A stretch of DNA of 64,000 nucleotides from Streptomyces xiamenensis (GTDB taxonomy: Bacteria; Actinomycetota; Actinomycetes; Streptomycetales; Streptomycetaceae). The stretch spans positions 5,332,001 through 5,396,000 of the forward strand of contig NZ_CP009922.3 of the NCBI RefSeq assembly GCF_000993785.3, written 5' to 3'. The notes beneath the pieces were generated by a model, which worked only from the letters and a program-made list of their open reading frames with translations, ran no database searches and was not told the DNA's origin. Shown here piece after piece: positions 23,097 to 31,845 of the stretch (positions are counted from its first letter, which is position 1; each line of letters opens with the position of its first letter). The position numbers and the translations under genes are program-made.

Positions 23097-23935
23097 CCGA
23101 GCCCACGGCGCACCGCCCCGACGATCAATCCGGTTCCACCGTCTGCGTCTTCGCGGTCTGCCCCGCCTCCGCCGCCCCTGTGCTGAGCGGGGTCGCGGGG
23201 CACACGGGCGGTGGGCCGGTGCGCCTGCTGACGGCCGGGCCGCTGGCGGTGGTCGCCCAGAACGTACCGGCCGCCGACTTCGCCCCCGAGACGCTGCCCG
23301 AGCGGCTGGGCGACCCGGCCGAGCTGGAGCGCTGCGCCCGGGACCATCACGCCGTCATCACCGCCGTGGCCCGTACCGCGCCCGTCGTGCCCTTTCCCCT
23401 CGCCACGCTCTACCTCAGCGATGAGCGGGCCGTGGCGGCCGTCGCCGAGCGGGCGCGGGGCTTCGTCCGGGTCCTGGACCGGCTGCGGCACCGCACGGAG
23501 TGGGGGGTCAAGGTCACCGCGGCCCCCGGCGCACCGGCCCCGGCCGCGCCGGAGCTCGCCGCTGCCCCCGCCGACGGCCGCGCCTACCTCGCCCGGGTAC
23601 GCGGCCGGCAGCAGGAGCGCGAGGAACGGCAGGAGGTGGCCTGGCGCACCGCCGAGCGGGTGTACGCCGCGGTACGCCGCACCGCTGTGGCCGCCCGCCG
23701 GCTGCGGCCACAGGATCCGGTTCTCGGCGGCGGCGGACCGCGCCAACTCCTCAACGCCGCCCTGCTGCTCGACCACCACCGGGCGGCGGAACTGCGCGAA
23801 CTGGCCGGCACCCTGGCGGCCGACCCCGCGATCGCCCGGCACGCCCGGATCGAGGTGACCGGCCCGTGGGTCCCGTACTCCTTCGCCCGGCTCGACCAGT
23901 GCGACGAGGAGGAGCGCGCCGATGCCGTCCTCTGA
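23093..23935 (+). CDS. gvpL: Gas vesicle protein GvpL
   Basis: A 280-residue GvpF/L family protein. The N-terminal domain has STVCVFAVCPAS and the family signature around RDHHAVITAVARTAPVVPFP with LATLYLSDE. The middle helix contains a charged coiled stretch (RVRGRQQEREERQEVAWRT), and the C-terminal domain ends TGPWVPYSFARLD, the usual close of the family. It starts by ATGA overlap with gvpJ and ends 14 nt inside gvpS. GvpL interacts with many Gvp proteins in haloarchaea and may organise assembly (family knowledge). Confidence 0.88.
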   Translation: MTEPTAHRPDDQSGSTVCVFAVCPASAAPVLSGVAGHTGGGPVRLLTAGPLAVVAQNVPAADFAPETLPERLGDPAELERCARDHHAVITAVARTAPVVPFPLATLYLSDERAVAAVAERARGFVRVLDRLRHRTEWGVKVTAAPGAPAPAAPELAAAPADGRAYLARVRGRQQEREERQEVAWRTAERVYAAVRRTAVAARRLRPQDPVLGGGGPRQLLNAALLLDHHRAAELRELAGTLAADPAIARHARIEVTGPWVPYSFARLDQCDEEERADAVL

Positions 23936-24152
23936 GACGATCCCCTGGCAGGGCGAGCAGGGCCCGTACGGGCCGATCGGGGTGCCGCTGGTGGACCTGC
24001 TGGACCGGGTGATGGCCACCGGCGTGGTGATCAGCGGCGATGTGGTGATCGCGATCGCCGAGGTGCCGCTGGTGCGGCTGTCCCTGCACGCGCTGCTGTC
24101 CTCGGTCAGCGACCGGATGCCGGCGCCCTGGGCGGACGGTGGGCCGTGGTGA
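23922..24152 (+). CDS. gvpS: Gas vesicle protein GvpS (GvpA/J family)
   Basis: A 76-residue short GvpA-like protein. The core is GVPLVDLLDRVMATGVVISG followed by DVVIAIAEVPLVRLSLHALL and SSVSDRM, matching the shell fold with little else. In Streptomyces clusters this position is named gvpS. It is likely a minor shell component. The ATG at 23922 is inside the end of gvpL and is preceded there by GAGGAGGAG, so it is translationally linked; gvpK begins over its stop codon. Confidence 0.85.
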   Translation: MPSSETIPWQGEQGPYGPIGVPLVDLLDRVMATGVVISGDVVIAIAEVPLVRLSLHALLSSVSDRMPAPWADGGPW

Positions 24153-24430
24153 CCCCGGAGCGCCGCATGGATCTGGACGAGGGCTCGGTGGGCCGCGACC
24201 TGGTGGCGCTGGTGCTGACCGTGGTGGAGCTGTTGCGGCAGCTGATGGAACGGCAGGCGCTGCGCCGGGTGGACTCGGGCGAACTCTCCGAGGAGCAGAT
24301 CGACCGCATCGGCACCACCTTGATGCTGCTGGAGCAGCGGATGGGCGAGCTCCGTACCACCTTCGGCCTGCGGCCCGAGGACCTGAACCTCGACCTGGGG
24401 CCGCTGGGCTCCCTGCTGCCCCGCGACTGA
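24146..24430 (+). CDS. gvpK: Gas vesicle protein GvpK
   Basis: A 94-residue GvpK protein, last in the cluster. The helical family core is visible as LDEGSVGRDLVALVLTVVEL, LRQLMERQALRRVDSGELSE and QIDRIGTTLMLLEQRM, ending with the conserved GLRPEDLNLDLGPLG. GvpK is an accessory needed for vesicle formation, possibly as an adaptor. Start codons GTG 24146 and GTG 24149 both overlap the gvpS stop; either is possible. No hairpin terminator stands out in the 255 bases behind it. Confidence 0.9.
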   Translation: MVTPERRMDLDEGSVGRDLVALVLTVVELLRQLMERQALRRVDSGELSEEQIDRIGTTLMLLEQRMGELRTTFGLRPEDLNLDLGPLGSLLPRD

Positions 24431-24685
24431 GCGGTCCCGGCCCGGCCCGTGGTGCGTCCCGCCCGCCGCCGGTTTCGCCGCCCTGGTTCCGGTCACCGGC
24501 GGTGAGTGGGACGGGCAGGTGTGATCTCCGCCGTGCGAGGTACCCGGGGGCACGGGGAAGGAGCACAACAGAGGAGGGCGGCCCCGGCGAACAGGCGGCC
24601 GGTCGGCCGTGGCCCCGCCCGGCGAGGGCCCCGCCGTCGGCTGTCGGCCGCGCCCCCCCGCACCGACGACGACAGGAGCTGGCCC

Positions 24686-25861
24686 ATGAAGGCCGCCGTA
24701 TGGCACGGCAAGCGCGACGTCCGGGTCGACGAGGTCCCCGACCCGGTGCTGCAGCAGCCCACCGACGCCCTGATACGCGTCACCTCCACCGGGCTGTGCG
24801 GCTCGGACCTCCACCTCTACGAGGTCCTGGGCCCGTTCATGACCCCGGGCGACATCCTGGGCCACGAGCCGCTGGGGGTGGTGGAGGAAGTCGGCTCCGA
24901 AGTGACCGGCATCGCGCCCGGGGACCGGGTGGTGGTGCCGTTCCAGATCGCCTGCGGCACCTGCTTCATGTGCCGGCGCGGACTGCAGACCCAGTGCGAG
25001 ACCACCCAGGTACGCGGGCAGGACAGCGGTGCCGCGCTGTTCGGCTACACCAAGCTGTACGGGTCGGTGCCCGGCGCCCAGGCCGAGTATCTGCGCGTCC
25101 CGCAGGCGCAGTACGGCCCGGTCAAGGTCCCCGACGGGGTGCCGGACGACCGCTACCTGTATCTCTCCGATGTGCTGCCGACCGCCTGGCAGGCGGTGGA
25201 GCAGGCGGCGGTCCCGGCCGGCGGCAGCGTCGCCGTGCTGGGACTGGGGCCCGTCGGCGACATGGTCTGCCGCGTCGCCCGCTTCCGGGGCGCCGGTCAG
25301 GTCATCGGCATCGATCTGGTGCCGGACCGCCTGGAGCGGGCCGCGGCCCGCGGGGTGCAGACCCTCGATCTGGAGGTGCACGAGGACATCGCGGCGGCCG
25401 TCCGCGACCTCACCGCGGGGCGCGGGCCGGACGCGGTGATCGACGCGGTCGGGATGGAGGCCCACGGCGGGACCGGGGGCGCCGCGCTCCAGGGACTGGC
25501 CGGGCTGCTGCCGTCCGCGCTGGCCGAGCGGATGGCGGGAAAGGCGGGCGTGGACCGGATGGCCGCGCTCTACCTGGCCATCGACATGGTGCGGCGCGGC
25601 GGCACCATCGCGCTGAGCGGGCTCTACGGCGGCATGGCCGACCCGCTGCCGATGCTCACCCTGTTCGACAAGCAGATCACGCTGCGGATGGGGCAGGCCA
25701 ATGTGAAGCACTGGGTGCCGGAGATCCTGCCGCTGCTCGGCGAGGACGATCCGCTGGGCGTGGACGACTTCGCCACCCACCACCTCCCCCTGGAGCGGGC
25801 CCCGGAGGCGTACGACCGGTTCCAGCTCAAGGAGACCGGCAAGGTCGTGCTCCGGCCCTGA
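24686..25861 (+). CDS. Zinc-dependent alcohol dehydrogenase, formaldehyde-dehydrogenase-like
   Basis: A 391-residue medium-chain dehydrogenase that oxidises an alcohol or aldehyde hydrate with NAD(P). Catalytic zinc ligands are Cys38 (GLCGSDLH), His60-Glu61 (LGHEP) and a later residue; a structural zinc site is complete with Cys90, Cys93, Cys96 and Cys104. The nucleotide fold starts at AVLGLGPVGDMV. The inserted segment GLAGLLPSALAERMAGKAGV near residue 273 is typical of glutathione-independent formaldehyde-dehydrogenase-like proteins. ATG 24686 follows ACAGGAG. The stop at 25859-25861 falls exactly where recognisable catalase sequence on the opposite strand ends, so the two genes seem to have been joined by a deletion. 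Confidence 0.92.
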   Translation: MKAAVWHGKRDVRVDEVPDPVLQQPTDALIRVTSTGLCGSDLHLYEVLGPFMTPGDILGHEPLGVVEEVGSEVTGIAPGDRVVVPFQIACGTCFMCRRGLQTQCETTQVRGQDSGAALFGYTKLYGSVPGAQAEYLRVPQAQYGPVKVPDGVPDDRYLYLSDVLPTAWQAVEQAAVPAGGSVAVLGLGPVGDMVCRVARFRGAGQVIGIDLVPDRLERAAARGVQTLDLEVHEDIAAAVRDLTAGRGPDAVIDAVGMEAHGGTGGAALQGLAGLLPSALAERMAGKAGVDRMAALYLAIDMVRRGGTIALSGLYGGMADPLPMLTLFDKQITLRMGQANVKHWVPEILPLLGEDDPLGVDDFATHHLPLERAPEAYDRFQLKETGKVVLRP

Positions 25862-27416
25862 ACGGCGGCGGCAGCGGCAGCGCCGGCCAGCAGGACGGCG
25901 TCGAACTCCACGGAGCGCGCGGTGGCGAACGTCCGCCGCACCGTCACCGGGTCGTTCTCCGCGTCCAGTACCCCACCCGTCGCGGCGATGACCAGCGGCA
26001 CCAGTCCCGCCGCGAGCGCGGACTGGCGTACCGTCCGCACCCCTTCGAGGGCCCGGCCGTCCCTTCCGTGCGTGACGATCCCGATCACCCGGCCGTCCAG
26101 CGGCCATTCCTTCCCCAGCTGGGAGAGGGCGGGGGAGGCCTGGACCGCCGGCAGTCCGGCCGGGGACGTGGGGCCGGGCAGTCCGAGTCCGGCGGCGACG
26201 CGTTCGCACAGCACCGGGTCGATGCGGGCCAGCACCCCCAGCATCCGTTCCTTGACGGCCTGCTCGTAGCACTTGCCCAGCTCGAAGGTGTAGGCGGCGA
26301 TGATGTGTTCGCGTTCCACCGGGGTCATGCTCAGCCAGAACCGGCGCGGCTGGCTGAAGTGGTCCTCGAAGCTCGCCGCCGCCTGCCGCACGGTGCGGCA
26401 GGCCGGCACCTCGCGGGGCACCTCGATGTACACCCCTTCGCCCGCCCCGGCCAGGTACGAGAACAGCCGCCCGGCCAGCAGCGGGTCGTCGGTGATGTCG
26501 ATGCCCGGCACCAGGTGCCCGGGGTGGAAGGCCACCTGTTCGGTCTCGGCGAAGTAGTTGACCGGGTTGGCGTTGAGGGTGAGCAGCCCGATGGGGTGTA
26601 CCGGGGCGAGTTCCTCGGGAACGATGTGGGTGGGGTCCAGCAGGCCGATGCCTTCGAAGAGCTGTTCCTCGGTGTCGGCGAAGATCTGCACACCCAGCTC
26701 CCACTGGGGGTACGCGCCCGCCTCGATCGCGTCGGCCAGATCGCGCCGGTGGAAGTCGGGGTCGATCCCGCCCGTCAGCGGGGCTTCCTCCCAGACCATG
26801 GAGTGCACGCCCAGGCGCGGTTTCCAGTGGAACTTCACCAGGGTCGTCTCGTCCCCGGTCGTTGACCAGCTGGAAGGTGTGGATGCCGAAGCCCTCCATC
26901 ATCCGGTACGAGCGGGGGATGCCGCGGTCGGACATGTTCCACAGGGTGTGGTGGGTGGCCTCGGTGTGCAGGGCGACGAAGTCCCAGAAGGTGTCGTGGA
27001 CGCTCTGGGCCTGCGGGATCTCCCGGTCGGGGTGCGGCTTGCCGGCGTGGATGACGTCGGGGAACTTGATGGCGTCCTGGATGAAGAAGACCGGGATGTT
27101 GTTGCCGACCAGGTCGAAGGTGCCCTCGGTGGTGCAGAACTTCGTCGCGAAGCCGCGGGTGTCGCGCACGGTGTCGGTGGAGCCGCGCGAGCCGAGCACG
27201 GTGGAGAAGCGGACGAAGACCGGGGTGCTGACGTCCTTGCCGAGGAACGCGGCCTTGGTGATGTGGCCGGCCGTGCCGTAGCCCTTGAAGACCCCGTGCG
27301 CCGCGGCGCCGCGCGCGGGCACCACCCGCTCGGGGATCCGCTCGTGGTCGAAGTGGGTGATCTTCTCCCGCAGGTGGTGGTCCCGGAGCAGGATGGGGCC
27401 GCGCGGCCCGGCTTGG
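25862..27416 (-). pseudogene. Degraded large-subunit catalase (KatE-like, clade 2)
   Basis: Remnant of a heme catalase that removed hydrogen peroxide. Two frames are needed. The first (about 27416 to 26852) reads AGPRGPILL, HFDHERIPERVV, RFSTVLGSRGS, FFIQDAIKFPDVIHAGKPHP and ends LVNDRG. The second (26850 downward) resumes as ETTLVKFHWKPRLGVHS and continues to RLFSYL with the heme Tyr. The switch needs loss of one base near 26851. After RLFSYL (about 26450) the conserved segment with the distal wall and PNSLDGGCPF-like part is missing, in frame. The C-terminal DJ-1-like domain stops after VEFDAVLLAGAAAA, at the stop codon of the dehydrogenase gene. No good start is seen upstream. The deletion calls rest on memory of family sequences. 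Confidence 0.75.
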
Positions 27417-27810
27417 GGGCAGGGGCTCCCGTACCTGCGTGGGCTCGGCGGGCGAGGGCGGCTGGGCGGCGGGCCGTCCCAGGGTCTCGGACGGGGGGTC
27501 GCCCGGGTCGGCGGCGGCGCGGGAGGGCTCGGGCAGGGAGGCTCCTGGGGTCGCCGGGGACGGACGTGGTCCGATGTTCGGACAAAATGAACAAAGCGTC
27601 TCCACTGGAGCAGCCGGGCGGCGCCGGGTCGAGGACGCTCCGGCGGGTGTGTTCCGGGCTCGTGCCGTGGTCCTCCGTCACGCGCGGTCGCCGCCGTCAC
27701 CCGCATGGAGCAGTGCGCGGGCGGTACGGATGCGCCGGTCGGGTGAGCGGCCGACGGTGGGAGGTGGCCCACGAGACCGAGCGCGCAGCGCGCACCTGGA
27801 AGGGACTGCC
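27417..27810. promoter_or_regulatory. Region 5' of the catalase remnant with a 15-bp palindrome
   Basis: About 390 bases between the catalase remnant and the perhydrolase gene. The perfect inverted repeat GTCCGATGTTCGGAC (27569-27583, 6-bp arms, 3-nt centre) is next to an AT-rich stretch, unusual here, and may be an operator for either gene. Upstream of the recognisable catalase, one frame has coding-like Pro/Ala-rich codons that may be the former N-terminus. Nothing else is recognised. Confidence 0.45.
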
Positions 27811-28638
27811 ATGCCCATCTGCACCACTCGCGACGGCGTCGACATCTTCTACAAGGACTGGGGAAGCGGCCGGCCGGTCGTCTTCATCCACGGCTGGCCG
27901 CTCAGCGGCGACGCCTGGCAGGACCAGCTGAAGGCGGTGGCCGATGCCGGCTTCCGGGGCCTCGCGCACGACCGGCGCGGGCACGGACGTTCCACCCCCG
28001 TCTTCGACGGCTATGACTTCGACACCTTCGCGGACGACCTGAACGATCTGCTCACCGGCCTTGACCTGCGGGACGTCACGCTGGTGGCGCACTCGATGGG
28101 CGGCGGTGAACTCGCCCGCTACATCGGCCGGCACGGCACCGGCCGGATCCGCTCGGCCGTCCTGCTGTCCGCGATCACCCCGCTGATGAGCCGGTCGCGC
28201 GGCAACGCCGAGGGCGTACCGGACGAGGTCTTCGACCAGATCAAGCAGGGCATCCTGGACGAGCGCTCGCAGTTCTGGAAGGACACGGCCGAGGGATTCT
28301 TCGGCGCGAACCGGCCCGGCAACAAGGTCACGCAGGGCAACAAGGACGCGTTCTGGCTCATGGCGATGGACGAGACGATCCAGGGCGGGGTGGCCTGTGT
28401 GGACGCCTTCGCCTACACGGACTTCACGGAGGACCTGAAGAAGTTCGACATCCCCACCCTCGTGGTGCACGGCGACGACGACCAGGTGGTGCCCTTCGCC
28501 GCCACCGGCGTGAAATCCGCCGAACTGATCGACGACGCCACCCTCACGGTGTACGAGGGCGGCTCGCACGGCATCGCCATGGTCCGCGGGGACAAGGAGC
28601 GGTTCAACGCCGACCTGATCGAGTTCCTCGCCCGCTGA
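27811..28638 (+). CDS. Cofactor-free haloperoxidase/perhydrolase, alpha/beta hydrolase
   Basis: A 275-residue alpha/beta hydrolase of the non-heme chloroperoxidase group. These enzymes are esterases that can form peracids from carboxylic acids and hydrogen peroxide, which then halogenate halides nonspecifically. The N-terminus MPICTTRDGVDIFYKDWGSG is typical. Nucleophile Ser95 is in VAHSMGGGE, the acid in VVHGDDDQVVP and the base in GGSHGIAM. There is no signal peptide. ATG 27811 follows GGAAGGGA. Its closeness to a catalase remnant and a formaldehyde-type dehydrogenase suggests a peroxide- or aldehyde-related locus (inference). Confidence 0.93.
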   Translation: MPICTTRDGVDIFYKDWGSGRPVVFIHGWPLSGDAWQDQLKAVADAGFRGLAHDRRGHGRSTPVFDGYDFDTFADDLNDLLTGLDLRDVTLVAHSMGGGELARYIGRHGTGRIRSAVLLSAITPLMSRSRGNAEGVPDEVFDQIKQGILDERSQFWKDTAEGFFGANRPGNKVTQGNKDAFWLMAMDETIQGGVACVDAFAYTDFTEDLKKFDIPTLVVHGDDDQVVPFAATGVKSAELIDDATLTVYEGGSHGIAMVRGDKERFNADLIEFLAR

Positions 28639-28646
28639 GCACGCCG

Positions 28647-28671
28647 GGAGCCGCCGGGGCCCGGCGGCTCC
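28647..28671. terminator. Bidirectional hairpin terminator
   Basis: Twelve paired bases GGAGCCGCCGGG (28647-28658) with CCCGGCGGCTCC (28660-28671) form a near-perfect palindrome between the convergent perhydrolase and quinone oxidoreductase genes. Confidence 0.7.
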
Positions 28672-28710
28672 AGGGACAGGGTGACGGCCGCCCGGCGGAC
28701 GGTCCGGCCG

Positions 28711-29622
28711 TCAGGGCAGCAGGACGATCTTGCCCTGGATGTGGCCGGTGGCCAGGTGTTCGTAGGCCGCCCTCACCTCCGTCAGGGGGTAGGTCGCGGC
28801 GATGGGCACCTCCAGGGCGCCGTCGGCCACCAGCGCGGCCAGTTCGGCGAGGACCCCGGCGCCCGTGGCGGCGGACGCGCCGTCCATCCGCACCCCGTAC
28901 CGCGGCCCCTCGGTGAAGTCGGCGACGGTGTTGACGCGTTCGGGTGCCACGCCCAGATCGATGGCGAGCCGCACATAGCCGGTGCCGTGCGTGTCGATCA
29001 GCGCGTCGATCCCGGCGGCGCGCAGCCGCTCCTCCAGTCCTTCGCCGTAGCCCATCGGCTGGATCCCACGCCCGCTCAGCCAGGAGTGGTGCGCGGGGCC
29101 GGCGATGCCGATCACCTCCGCCCCGGCGTGCCGCGCCAGTTGCGCGGCGATCGAGCCCACGCCCCCGGCGGCACCGGCCACCGCGACCCGGTCGCCGGGA
29201 CCGGCGGCGACGGCGCGCACGCACGCGTACCCCGTGCTGCCGGCGATGGCCAGTGAACCCGCCACCTCCCAGGGCACGTTCGGCGGCTTGGCGGTCAGCT
29301 GCCCGGCCGGCACGCTGACGTACTCGGCGTGGCCGGCCCGCTCGTCGGTATAGCCCAGGACCTCGTCGCCGGTCGCCACCCCCTGCGCCCCGGGGCCCGT
29401 CCGTTCCACCACGCCGGCCAGGTCGCTGCCCTGGCCCGAGGGGAAGGTCGCCGGCCACCGGTCGTGCAGGAGCCCTTCCCGGATCATCGCCTCGCCCGGG
29501 TTGATGGCCGCGGCCAGCACCCGCACCAGCACCCGGTCCCCTTCCGGCTCGGGGACGGCTACGTCCGCCACCCGCAGCACCTCGGGACCGCCGTACGCGT
29601 CGAACAGCACCGCCTTGGGCAT
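28711..29622 (-). CDS. NADPH:quinone reductase-like oxidoreductase (zeta-crystallin type)
   Basis: A 303-residue zinc-free medium-chain reductase. The N-terminal groove domain has INPGEAMIREG and FPSGQGSDLAGVV. The nucleotide-binding fold starts at VAVAGAAGGVGSIAAQLAR with the AxxGxxG pattern for NADPH, and the C-terminus HIQGKIVL is typical. It lacks zinc-binding Cys/His residues. It likely reduces quinones or other alpha,beta-unsaturated carbonyls; the substrate is not determined. The ATG at 29622 gives the family N-terminus (MPKAVLFDAYGGPEVL), with only a GTGGTGG stretch upstream. It is divergent from the GNAT gene. Confidence 0.9.
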   Translation of the reverse strand: MPKAVLFDAYGGPEVLRVADVAVPEPEGDRVLVRVLAAAINPGEAMIREGLLHDRWPATFPSGQGSDLAGVVERTGPGAQGVATGDEVLGYTDERAGHAEYVSVPAGQLTAKPPNVPWEVAGSLAIAGSTGYACVRAVAAGPGDRVAVAGAAGGVGSIAAQLARHAGAEVIGIAGPAHHSWLSGRGIQPMGYGEGLEERLRAAGIDALIDTHGTGYVRLAIDLGVAPERVNTVADFTEGPRYGVRMDGASAATGAGVLAELAALVADGALEVPIAATYPLTEVRAAYEHLATGHIQGKIVLLP

Positions 29623-29757
29623 ACCACCACCACTTCTCGCCGTTGTCGCCAGCACCCTCGCACCGCCCGGCGCGCCCGCCGCCGCGCCACGCCGGGCCGG
29701 CCGGGGGCCGGCTCTCGTGACCCGGGGCCGGGCCGTTCCCGCCGGAACCCTTCTGCG

Positions 29758-29770
29758 TATGATTCGCAAG
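29758..29770 (+). promoter_or_regulatory. -10 element for a leaderless transcript
   Basis: TATGAT at 29758-29763 is followed after six bases by the GTG at 29770, which begins the GNAT frame. No ribosome-binding site is present, so the mRNA probably starts at the G of the start codon. A -35 near 29735-29740 (GTTCCC) is weak. Confidence 0.5.
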
Positions 29771-30306
29771 TGCATGATTACCGCATCAGAACGGCCACGG
29801 ACGCGGACCTCGACGAGGTCAGGGCCGTGATGCTCGACACCGTGTACCGCGACTTCGGTACCGGATACGTGCCGCACTGGCACGCCGACATCATCGACCC
29901 GGGATCGTTCTACCTGCGCCCGCCCCGGCACACCCTGCTCGTCGCCGTGGACACGCACGACGGGACGGTCGCCGCCACCGGCGCGCTCGACGCCCGCGGA
30001 CCGGCGCATCCCCCCAACCCGCGCTGGCTGGCCGACCGCTACCCCTCGGGCGAGACGGCGCAGCTGCGGCGCGTGTACGTACGCCCCGAGCACCGGCGGC
30101 GCGGCCTCGCCGGGCGGCTGGTGACCGAACTGCTCGACTTCGCCGTCCGGGACGGCGGCTACCGTTCCGTGTACCTGCACACGAACGCCCACCTGTGCGG
30201 CGCGATGGCCCTGTGGCAGACCCTGGGCAAGATCGTGTGTGACGAGCGGGTGGAACGGCCCGGCGCCGGCAGCGACGTCGTGCACTTCGAACTCCCCCTT
30301 CTCTGA
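29770..30306 (+). CDS. GNAT-family N-acetyltransferase
   Basis: A 178-residue acetyl-CoA-dependent acetyltransferase. The coenzyme-binding motif is VYVRPEHRRRGLAGRLVTEL, after the beta strand AQLRR; the C-terminal half has YRSVYLHTNAHLCGAMALWQ. The N-terminus VHDYRIRTATDADLDEVRAV is the standard GNAT opening. The substrate is unknown. The GTG at 29770 lies at a leaderless position behind TATGAT. The next gene, a binding lipoprotein, starts 28 nt after the stop, so this gene may belong to the transport operon and modify the transported compound (inference). Confidence 0.85.
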   Translation: MHDYRIRTATDADLDEVRAVMLDTVYRDFGTGYVPHWHADIIDPGSFYLRPPRHTLLVAVDTHDGTVAATGALDARGPAHPPNPRWLADRYPSGETAQLRRVYVRPEHRRRGLAGRLVTELLDFAVRDGGYRSVYLHTNAHLCGAMALWQTLGKIVCDERVERPGAGSDVVHFELPLL

Positions 30307-30334
30307 CCCGCCTCAGGAAGACAGAACGAGGATC

Positions 30335-31840
30335 ATGAGATCTCCCCGCCCGCGGCTGATAGCCGGGCTGCTGCTCGTCCCCCTGCTCACCGGCTGCTTC
30401 GCCTCCTCCGACGGCGGCCGGGCCGCGGGCCCCGACGGCCCGGGCGACGGCGGCCGGCTGCGCGTCGCGCTCGCCTTCCCGCCCGCCGAGAACTACTCCC
30501 CGTACGGCATGGACGCCTACGACCTGTCCCGGCTCGGCGTCGTCGAGGGACTGACCCGGCTGGACGCCAACGGCACCGCCGTGCCCGCGCTCGCCACCTC
30601 CTGGAGCGCCGAACCGGACGGCACCGGCTGGCTGTTCACCCTGCGCGAGGCCACCTTCCAGGACGGCACCGAGGTCACCGCGCAGGCCGTCGCCACCGCC
30701 CTCACCCGCGCCGCCGCCGCCGACCCCGCCCCCTCGGCGATCTCCGGAGTTGAACTGAGCGCCGAAGCCGTCGGCGACCGGCAGGTCAGGGTCGGCACCG
30801 CCGAGCCCGACCCGGTGCTGCCGCTGCGGCTGACCAACCCGAGCCTGGCCGTGTTCGCCCCGGCCGCCTACGGCGAGGACGGCACGGTCAACCCGGTCGG
30901 CACCGCCACCGGACCCTTCGAACTCACCACCATCACCGGCGACACCGCCGCCACCCTGGACCGCTTCGAGGACCACTGGGGCGGCCGCGCGCAGGCGTCC
31001 GGCATCGACGCCACCTACATCTCGGACGGCACCGCCCGCGCCAACGCCCTGCGCACCGGCGAGGCCGACATCGCCGAGGCCGTACCGGTCGCCCAGATCG
31101 CCGCCCTGGAGGAGGGCACCGCGCACGAGGTCGACACCGCCCGCAACACCAGCCTGTTCCTCAACACCGCGGCGGGCGCCTTCGAGGACGCCGGACTGCG
31201 CGCCGCCGCCCGCGAGGCGATCGACCCCACCGCCGTCGCCGAGGGCGTCTACGAGGGCTACGCCCAGCCCGCCCAGGGCATCTTCGGGCCCGCGCTGAGC
31301 TGGGCCGAGGGCAAGCGGATCGCGCCGCCGGACCGCGCCGGGGCCACCGACCCCACCGGGCGGAGCATCACCATCGCCACCTACAGCGACCGCCCCGAAC
31401 TCCCCGAGGCCGCCCAGGTGGTCCAGCAGCAGCTGGAGCGTGCCGGATTCACCGTACGGCTGGAGGTACGCACCTACGCCCGGCTGGAGAGCGACCTGCT
31501 GGCCGGGGCGTTCGACGCCGCCGTCCTCGCCCGCAACGTCATGCTCGACACCGGCGACCCGGTCACCGTCCTCGCCAGCGGCTACGCCTGCGAGGGCAGC
31601 TTCAACCTGTCCGCGCTGTGCGACGCCCACGTCGACGCCCTCATCGACGAGGCCCGCGCCCAGCCGGAACCCGGCGCCCGGCAGGACGCCGCGCTGCGCG
31701 CCGAGGCCGCCGTCCTCGCCACCGACGCCGAGATCCCCCTCGTCCATCTGAAGGTCGTGACCGGCATCGCCGCCGGGGTCACCGGCGTCGCCCTGGACCC
31801 CTACGAACGGGAGATCGTCGGCCTCGGAACCCGGCGCTGA
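30335..31840 (+). CDS. Oligopeptide/nickel-type ABC substrate-binding lipoprotein (family 5)
   Basis: The extracellular capture protein of a Dpp/Opp/Nik/Cnt-type importer, 501 residues. The lipoprotein signal is RPRLIAGLLLVPLLTGCFAS with the lipid-bearing Cys in LTGC. Family-5 features follow: YDLSRLGVVEGLTRLDANG, ATSWSAEPDGTGWLFTLRE with DGTEVTAQAV, and the later GTATGPFEL. ATG 30335 follows GAGG. The permease starts 5 nt after the stop. Such proteins bind peptides, nickel complexes or opine metallophores; a strand of the gene context (an MFS exporter in the same operon) recalls the staphylopine cnt system (inference). No ATPase gene is in the cluster. Confidence 0.9.
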   Translation: MRSPRPRLIAGLLLVPLLTGCFASSDGGRAAGPDGPGDGGRLRVALAFPPAENYSPYGMDAYDLSRLGVVEGLTRLDANGTAVPALATSWSAEPDGTGWLFTLREATFQDGTEVTAQAVATALTRAAAADPAPSAISGVELSAEAVGDRQVRVGTAEPDPVLPLRLTNPSLAVFAPAAYGEDGTVNPVGTATGPFELTTITGDTAATLDRFEDHWGGRAQASGIDATYISDGTARANALRTGEADIAEAVPVAQIAALEEGTAHEVDTARNTSLFLNTAAGAFEDAGLRAAAREAIDPTAVAEGVYEGYAQPAQGIFGPALSWAEGKRIAPPDRAGATDPTGRSITIATYSDRPELPEAAQVVQQQLERAGFTVRLEVRTYARLESDLLAGAFDAAVLARNVMLDTGDPVTVLASGYACEGSFNLSALCDAHVDALIDEARAQPEPGARQDAALRAEAAVLATDAEIPLVHLKVVTGIAAGVTGVALDPYEREIVGLGTRR

Positions 31841-31845
31841 CACCC

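Noticed and set aside
18965..24430. Horizontal transfer of the gas-vesicle cluster
   Set aside because: Codon use and GC content look like the flanks, and the order is the usual one of Streptomyces, so there is no sign of recent acquisition.
26840..26860. Programmed frameshifting in the catalase gene
   Set aside because: No slippery heptamer or downstream structure is apparent, and the same gene seems to have other lesions, so decay or sequence error is more likely.
23057..27772. A 1571-codon open frame on the minus strand across the gas-vesicle, dehydrogenase and catalase regions
   Set aside because: It is mostly an antisense shadow of gvpL, gvpS, gvpK and the dehydrogenase gene. Only its 27.4-26.85 kb part is real, as the first half of the catalase remnant.
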